NCBI GenBank assembly: GCA_012798185.1
Contig: JAAZNS010000123.1
Coordinates: forward strand, 1 to 10,755
Source of the DNA: Chloroflexota bacterium
GTDB lineage: Bacteria; Chloroflexota; Anaerolineae; Anaerolineales; UBA4823
Length of the DNA: 10,755 bases
Direction: 5' to 3'
The notes below the pieces were generated by a model. That model was not told the DNA's origin. It made no database searches and saw nothing but the letters and a program-made list of their open reading frames with translations. How positions within the stretch are numbered: the first letter of the stretch is position 1; each line of letters opens with the position of its first letter. Of this stretch, positions 8,259 to 10,755 are shown in pieces. Position numbers and translations under genes: made by a program.

Positions 8259-8555
8259 GTGCCCACGATGCTACTCAGTATGGTCTGTTACGTACTTGCA
8301 GTGCTATTCGGAGCCGCAGCATCTATTGGCTGCTTTCGTTTCTGGTCGATTGGCATTCCTGCAAGCTATACATTGATAACGCTGCTGAGGGTTGGTACGG
8401 TTGCTTCATCCCATTCCCAAAACGCTGTATTTTTAATGGGAACGCAGGAACGCACTATTGCATACAGCTTCTTGTTGTGTGTAATGGTATTAGCCATCCG
8501 CCTGCTGCAATCCATACGGGATGCAGTACCCCCGTCAAATGAACCTGGCAGATAA
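8259..8555 (+). CDS. Small hypothetical membrane protein (98 aa)
   Basis: This short frame starts 15 bases after the histidine kinase stop and lies in the same reading frame as the kinase. I do not recognise a family. The protein is strongly hydrophobic, with likely membrane segments at about 4-26 (MLLSMVCYVLAVLFGAAASI), 32-50 (weaker, IPASYTLITLLRVGTVAS) and 70-88 (TIAYSFLLCVMVLAIRLL), and a polar tail (DAVPPSNEPGR). The listed start is GTG at 8259; ATG at 8268 is equally possible, and neither has a convincing ribosome binding site (only AGG at 8254-8256). Position at the end of the kinase cluster and the membrane character favour a real gene, perhaps an accessory to the kinase. A 119-residue frame over the same bases in another phase looks non-coding. 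Against it are the short length and lack of known homologues from memory. Confidence 0.5.
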   Translation: MPTMLLSMVCYVLAVLFGAAASIGCFRFWSIGIPASYTLITLLRVGTVASSHSQNAVFLMGTQERTIAYSFLLCVMVLAIRLLQSIRDAVPPSNEPGR

Positions 8556-8651
8556 TATTAACGCTGCCTATTGCAGGCATCCACCGTCATAAAATACCAG
8601 CCAACTCTTAGAAAAAAGTAAAAAATTTGTTAATATACTGGTTATCCTCTC

Positions 8652-8680
8652 TTGCCAAGGTATCTGGGGCGCGCTATAAT
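8652..8680 (+). promoter_or_regulatory. Strong sigma-70 type promoter of the fmdB-like gene
   Basis: TTGCCA (8652-8657) and a perfect TATAAT (8675-8680) are separated by exactly 17 bases. Transcription would start near 8687, leaving a leader of about 40 bases before the ATG at 8727. This is the best-matching promoter in the window and suggests steady expression by the housekeeping sigma factor. Confidence 0.75.
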
Positions 8681-8716
8681 AATCGTTTGTTATACCCTCA
8701 TCGAAAAGGTAAGTTA

Positions 8717-8722
8717 GAGGTG
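8717..8722 (+). promoter_or_regulatory. Ribosome binding site of the fmdB-like gene
   Basis: GAGGTG at 8717-8722 matches the Shine-Dalgarno core and stands 4 bases before the ATG at 8727, which supports that start. Confidence 0.6.
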
Positions 8723-8726
8723 TTTT

Positions 8727-9038
8727 ATGCCAGTTTATACATACCGGTGTGAAAATTGCGGAATACAGTTCGAAAAACAACAACATTTTAACGACCTGCC
8801 TCTTACGCGTTGTCCTGAATGCAATAAAAAGACATTGCGCAAAGTGTACATGCCGGTAGGCATTGTATTTAAAGGTTCGGGTTTTTACGCGACCGACCAT
8901 CGGTCACCTTCCGGCGGCGGACGAACCAGCCTGCCCAGCATTGACAAAACGGAAGATAAAACATCTGAAGTAAAAACCGAAACCAAAAAAGACACCGCCA
9001 AAACCGGCGACCTCGCCCCTGCAAAAGAAAAAAAATAG
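8727..9038 (+). CDS. FmdB-family zinc-ribbon protein
   Basis: The 103-residue protein begins MPVYTYRCENCG, the standard opening of the FmdB/CxxC_CxxC_SSSS putative regulatory family. Four cysteines in two CxxC pairs (C8/C11 and C29/C32) should bind one zinc ion. The following VYMPVGIVFKGSGFYATDHR is the usual second part of the domain. The last 45 or so residues are a Lys/Thr/Glu-rich low-complexity tail (from GGGRTSLPSIDKT to KEKK), common in this family and probably disordered. FmdB was named from a gene near the formamidase/amidase genes of Methylophilus, where a regulatory role was proposed; the actual function is unsettled. The gene has its own strong promoter and Shine-Dalgarno sequence and is followed by a strong hairpin terminator, so it appears monocistronic. 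The stop is TAG. Confidence 0.93.
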   Translation: MPVYTYRCENCGIQFEKQQHFNDLPLTRCPECNKKTLRKVYMPVGIVFKGSGFYATDHRSPSGGGRTSLPSIDKTEDKTSEVKTETKKDTAKTGDLAPAKEKK

Positions 9039-9135
9039 AATTTTTACTTACAACAAGGAAGCAGGTAATCAGAAATAATGTTGGAATTATTGGAATTAAA
9101 ATTACGAAAATATTGGTAAATCCACGAATAAACGC

Positions 9136-9171
9136 AGAGACGCCTCCGCAAGTGAGGCGTCTCTCTTTATT
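9136..9171 (+). terminator. Intrinsic terminator downstream of the fmdB-like gene
   Basis: A perfect 11-bp stem, AGAGACGCCTC (9136-9146) with GAGGCGTCTCT (9154-9164), encloses the 7-base loop CGCAAGT and is followed by the T-rich run CTTTATT. It ends about 100 bases after the fmdB stop. The 9039-9135 stretch before it is AT-rich and shows no gene; a 13-codon frame at 9078 is too short to support. Confidence 0.8.
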
Positions 9172-9234
9172 GAAATCTATTTAATGAAATTTATTAATAA
9201 AAATTATGTAACTGTTCAGGCAGCATGGGCGAAC

Positions 9235-9296
9235 TTCTGAGTTTGAGGTGTTTTCGGGTACGCAGAACCCTCAAATACCTCAAATTCGGAGCTTTT
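9235..9296 (+). promoter_or_regulatory. Long imperfect hairpin plus T run in the glnA leader (candidate attenuator or structured leader RNA)
   Basis: The core stem is 12 bp: TTTGAGGTGTTT (9242-9253) pairs with AAATACCTCAAA (9273-9284), with one G-U. Pairing extends outward for seven more positions (9235-9241 with 9285-9291), including three G-U pairs. Inward, after a 2x2 internal loop, GGGT (9256-9259) pairs with ACCC (9267-9270) around a 7-base loop. CTTTT follows at 9292-9296, the arrangement of an intrinsic terminator. The hairpin lies about 50 bases before the glnA start, so it may control read-through into glnA. It does not resemble the cyanobacterial glnA RNA motif as I remember it. A promoter upstream is not clear: TATGTA at 9205-9210 has no good -35. 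Confidence 0.55.
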
Positions 9297-9332
9297 CCAC
9301 CATTCCCTAAACGGTTACAAATTATTTTTTTT

Positions 9333-9337
9333 GGAGG
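9333..9337 (+). promoter_or_regulatory. Ribosome binding site that fixes the glnA start
   Basis: GGAGG at 9333-9337 stands 5 bases before the ATG at 9343. An in-frame TTG at 9331 would overlap this Shine-Dalgarno sequence and add four residues (EAA plus initiator) not seen in the family, so the ATG is the true start. Confidence 0.85.
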
Positions 9338-9342
9338 CTGCT

Positions 9343-10680
9343 ATGGACAAAAAGGCATTATTCGAACGCATTAAGGAAGATGAGGTTAAATTTATTTCTC
9401 TTCAATTTACCGATATTACCGGGGCAGTAAAAAGCGTGGATATCCCCATTCACCGACTGGAAATAGCTTTAGATGACGGGGTTTGGTTCGATGGCTCTTC
9501 GGTAGAAGGTTTTGCCCGTATTCAAGAATCGGATATGCGTCTTGTGCTTAATCCAGACACATACGCGGTCTTACCGTGGACTCCCGTGGAATATCGGCGG
9601 GCGCGCATATTCTGCGATATCTATCAAATGGATGGCAATCCTTTCCCTGGCGACCCGCGCGGCACCCTTAAGCGGCAGCTGGCTAAATTGGAAAAGCGCG
9701 GCTGGGTTTACAACGTAGGTCCCGAACCAGAATTCTTTCTGTTCCGGCACAACGGCACAGATATGATCCACCCTGTGCCGCACGACGTAGGGAGCTACTT
9801 TGATTTTTCCGCCCACGATGAAGCCGTGCGCGTACGCACCGAATTGATGGACGCCCTATCAAGTATGGGGCTCGAAGTGGAAATGGGACATCACGAAGTT
9901 GCCCTGGGGCAGCATGAAATAGATTTTCAATATACCGATGCGCTGCGCACCGCCGATAACGTGTTGACCATGAAATATACCGTAAAGGCTATTGCAGCCA
10001 AAAACGGACTGGTGGCTTCCTTCATGCCAAAACCAATTTTTGGCATCAATGGTTCTGGAATGCACTGCCATCAATCGCTGGTCGATACCTCTGGAAAAAA
10101 TGTTTTCTTCGACCCAGTCGATCAGTATAATTTATCGCCAATCGCTTATGGGTTTATTGCCGGGCAGCTTGCTCATGCCCGCGCCTTCTCGGCAGTTACA
10201 GCGCCAACAGTCAATTCCTATAAACGCCTGGTACCCGGATACGAAGCCCCCGTATATATCGGTTGGGCACAAATCAACCGTTCGGCATTAGTGCGCATTC
10301 CGCGCTATACTCCGGGAAGAGAAAACGCAACCCGGGCAGAATTGCGCTGCCCCGACCCCACTGCCAACCCATACCTGGCGCTCACAGTCATGCTGGCAGC
10401 TGCCTTAGATGGCATTGACCGAAATCTTCCCTGCCCGCCGCCGCTTAATAATATCAATGTCTACCATCTCACCAAAGAAGAACGGATGGCGATGAACATC
10501 TCCGAGCTGCCGGGATCGCTTGCTGAGGCATTGCGTGAACTTGAAAACGATAAAGTTATTCAGGATGCATTAGAGGAAACAACTTACGAGGCTTTCCTGC
10601 GCGCCAAATGGGCTGAAGTGGATGAATACCGCCTGCATGTTACCGATTGGGAAGTGGAGCGCTACCTGGAAGTGGCGTAA
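9343..10680 (+). CDS. glnA: Type I glutamine synthetase (EC 6.3.1.2)
   Basis: This cytoplasmic dodecameric enzyme makes glutamine from glutamate, ammonia and ATP, the main entry of ammonium into metabolism. The 445 residues have the length of the short GSI-alpha type, as in Bacillus subtilis, rather than the roughly 470-residue GSI-beta type. Visible motifs are D50-GSS latch (FDGSSVEGF), EPEFF with metal ligand E130, HHEVALGQHEIDF at 183-195, the ATP/substrate block NGSGMHCH at 236-243, NSYKRLVPGYEAP, NRSALVRIPRY and ELRCPDPTANPYLA. R59 (FARIQESD) matches Arg62 of B. subtilis GS, which mediates glutamine feedback inhibition. A tyrosine is present in NNINVYHLT, near where GSI-beta enzymes are adenylylated, but the context differs from NLYDLP, so adenylylation is doubtful. 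The start is ATG 9343, set by GGAGG. The gene appears monocistronic, with a structured leader upstream and a hairpin downstream. Confidence 0.97.
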   Translation: MDKKALFERIKEDEVKFISLQFTDITGAVKSVDIPIHRLEIALDDGVWFDGSSVEGFARIQESDMRLVLNPDTYAVLPWTPVEYRRARIFCDIYQMDGNPFPGDPRGTLKRQLAKLEKRGWVYNVGPEPEFFLFRHNGTDMIHPVPHDVGSYFDFSAHDEAVRVRTELMDALSSMGLEVEMGHHEVALGQHEIDFQYTDALRTADNVLTMKYTVKAIAAKNGLVASFMPKPIFGINGSGMHCHQSLVDTSGKNVFFDPVDQYNLSPIAYGFIAGQLAHARAFSAVTAPTVNSYKRLVPGYEAPVYIGWAQINRSALVRIPRYTPGRENATRAELRCPDPTANPYLALTVMLAAALDGIDRNLPCPPPLNNINVYHLTKEERMAMNISELPGSLAEALRELENDKVIQDALEETTYEAFLRAKWAEVDEYRLHVTDWEVERYLEVA

Positions 10681-10685
10681 ATATC

Positions 10686-10713
10686 GACAGCCCCCGCAAA
10701 TTGGGGGGTTGTC
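10686..10713 (+). terminator. Hairpin downstream of glnA, possible terminator
   Basis: GACAGCCCCC (10686-10695) pairs with GGGGGTTGTC (10704-10713) over 10 bp with one G-U, around an 8-base loop. It begins 6 bases after the glnA stop codon. No T run follows (TGGAAGG), so it may instead protect the mRNA 3' end or act as a factor-assisted terminator. Confidence 0.5.
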
Positions 10714-10728
10714 TGGAAGGTCATTATT

Positions 10729-10755
10729 GTCATGTTGAGCGAAGCGAAACATCCC
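10729..10755 (+). repeat. Copy of a dispersed GTCAT-nnTGAGCGAAGCGAA-type intergenic repeat (cut by window edge)
   Basis: The bases from 10729 read GTCATGTTGAGCGAAGCGAA and then ACATCCC. This closely matches a short repeat known in many copies in intergenic DNA of several bacterial groups, usually of the form GTCATTCTGAGCGAAGCGAA followed by GAATC. It can fold: ATGTT (10732-10736) with AACAT (10748-10752), tandem G-A mismatches, then GC/GC around GAA. The arms differ from the common ATTCT/AGAAT form but still pair. The spurious minus-strand peptide MFRFAQHDN arises from it. Confidence 0.65.

Noticed and set aside
8183..8542. 119-residue plus-strand frame overlapping the kinase end and the small membrane protein
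   Set aside because: Its first 60 bases lie inside conserved kinase sequence in the wrong phase, and the product is Cys/His-rich without domain pattern; the other phase gives coherent membrane helices.
8565..8579. TGCCT/AGGCA hairpin as terminator of the kinase cluster
   Set aside because: The stem is only 5 bp and no T run follows, so it is too weak to call.
8568..8900. 110-residue minus-strand frame across the fmdB promoter
   Set aside because: It is antisense to the zinc-ribbon domain with intact CxxC pairs and covers a near-perfect promoter on the plus strand.
9078..9119. 13-codon frame (MLELLELKL) in the fmdB-glnA gap, considered as a leader peptide
   Set aside because: It lies before the fmdB terminator at 9136-9171, so it would not be on the glnA transcript, and it lacks a well-spaced ribosome binding site and any Gln-rich run.
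9331..9342. TTG as the start codon of glnA
   Set aside because: The TTG overlaps the GGAGG ribosome binding site that serves the ATG at 9343, and the added residues are not part of the family's N-terminus.
10570..10752. 60-residue minus-strand frame beginning MFRFAQHDN
   Set aside because: It starts inside the dispersed repeat, crosses the hairpin and runs antisense into glnA. Peptides of the MxRFAQHD type are a known artefact of translating this repeat.

Overview
The window looks like ordinary chromosomal DNA from a bacterium of moderate GC content, most likely Chloroflexota of the Anaerolineae type. This is inferred from gene style: a DUF2270-DUF2179 membrane protein, a membrane-anchored TPR protein with Pro/Thr-rich linkers, long multi-GAF histidine kinases, and a copy of the GAGCGAAGCGAA intergenic repeat. 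No marker gene proves it. I see no phage, transposase, CRISPR array or defence genes.

Left part (1-1797, minus strand): a two-gene unit. A DUF2270-DUF2179 integral membrane protein is followed 8 bases later by the N-terminal part of a membrane-bound GAF sensor protein that runs off the window edge. A TATAAT box lies just upstream of the first gene. The short divergent region (1798-1939) also carries repeated TTAACC sites.

Middle (1900-8555, plus strand): a selenocysteine tRNA (selC, anticodon TCA) with its own promoter comes first. After it lies a co-directional cluster: an M50 site-2-type intramembrane metalloprotease, a single-pass TPR protein, a triple-GAF/PAS membrane histidine kinase only 2 bases after the TPR gene, and a small predicted membrane protein. 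The tight spacing suggests one transcription unit for sensing or signalling at the envelope, but no response regulator is present here.

Right part (8652-10755, plus strand): an FmdB-type zinc-ribbon gene has a near-consensus promoter and a strong hairpin terminator. Next comes glnA, a short type I glutamine synthetase whose leader contains a long hairpin followed by a T run. A hairpin follows glnA, then a copy of a dispersed repeat at the window edge.

The points most worth a second look are the selenocysteine tRNA (no gene here ends in TGA, so its selenoprotein clients lie elsewhere), the structured glnA leader, and the protease-TPR-kinase cluster. I found no clear evidence of a wholly new system.
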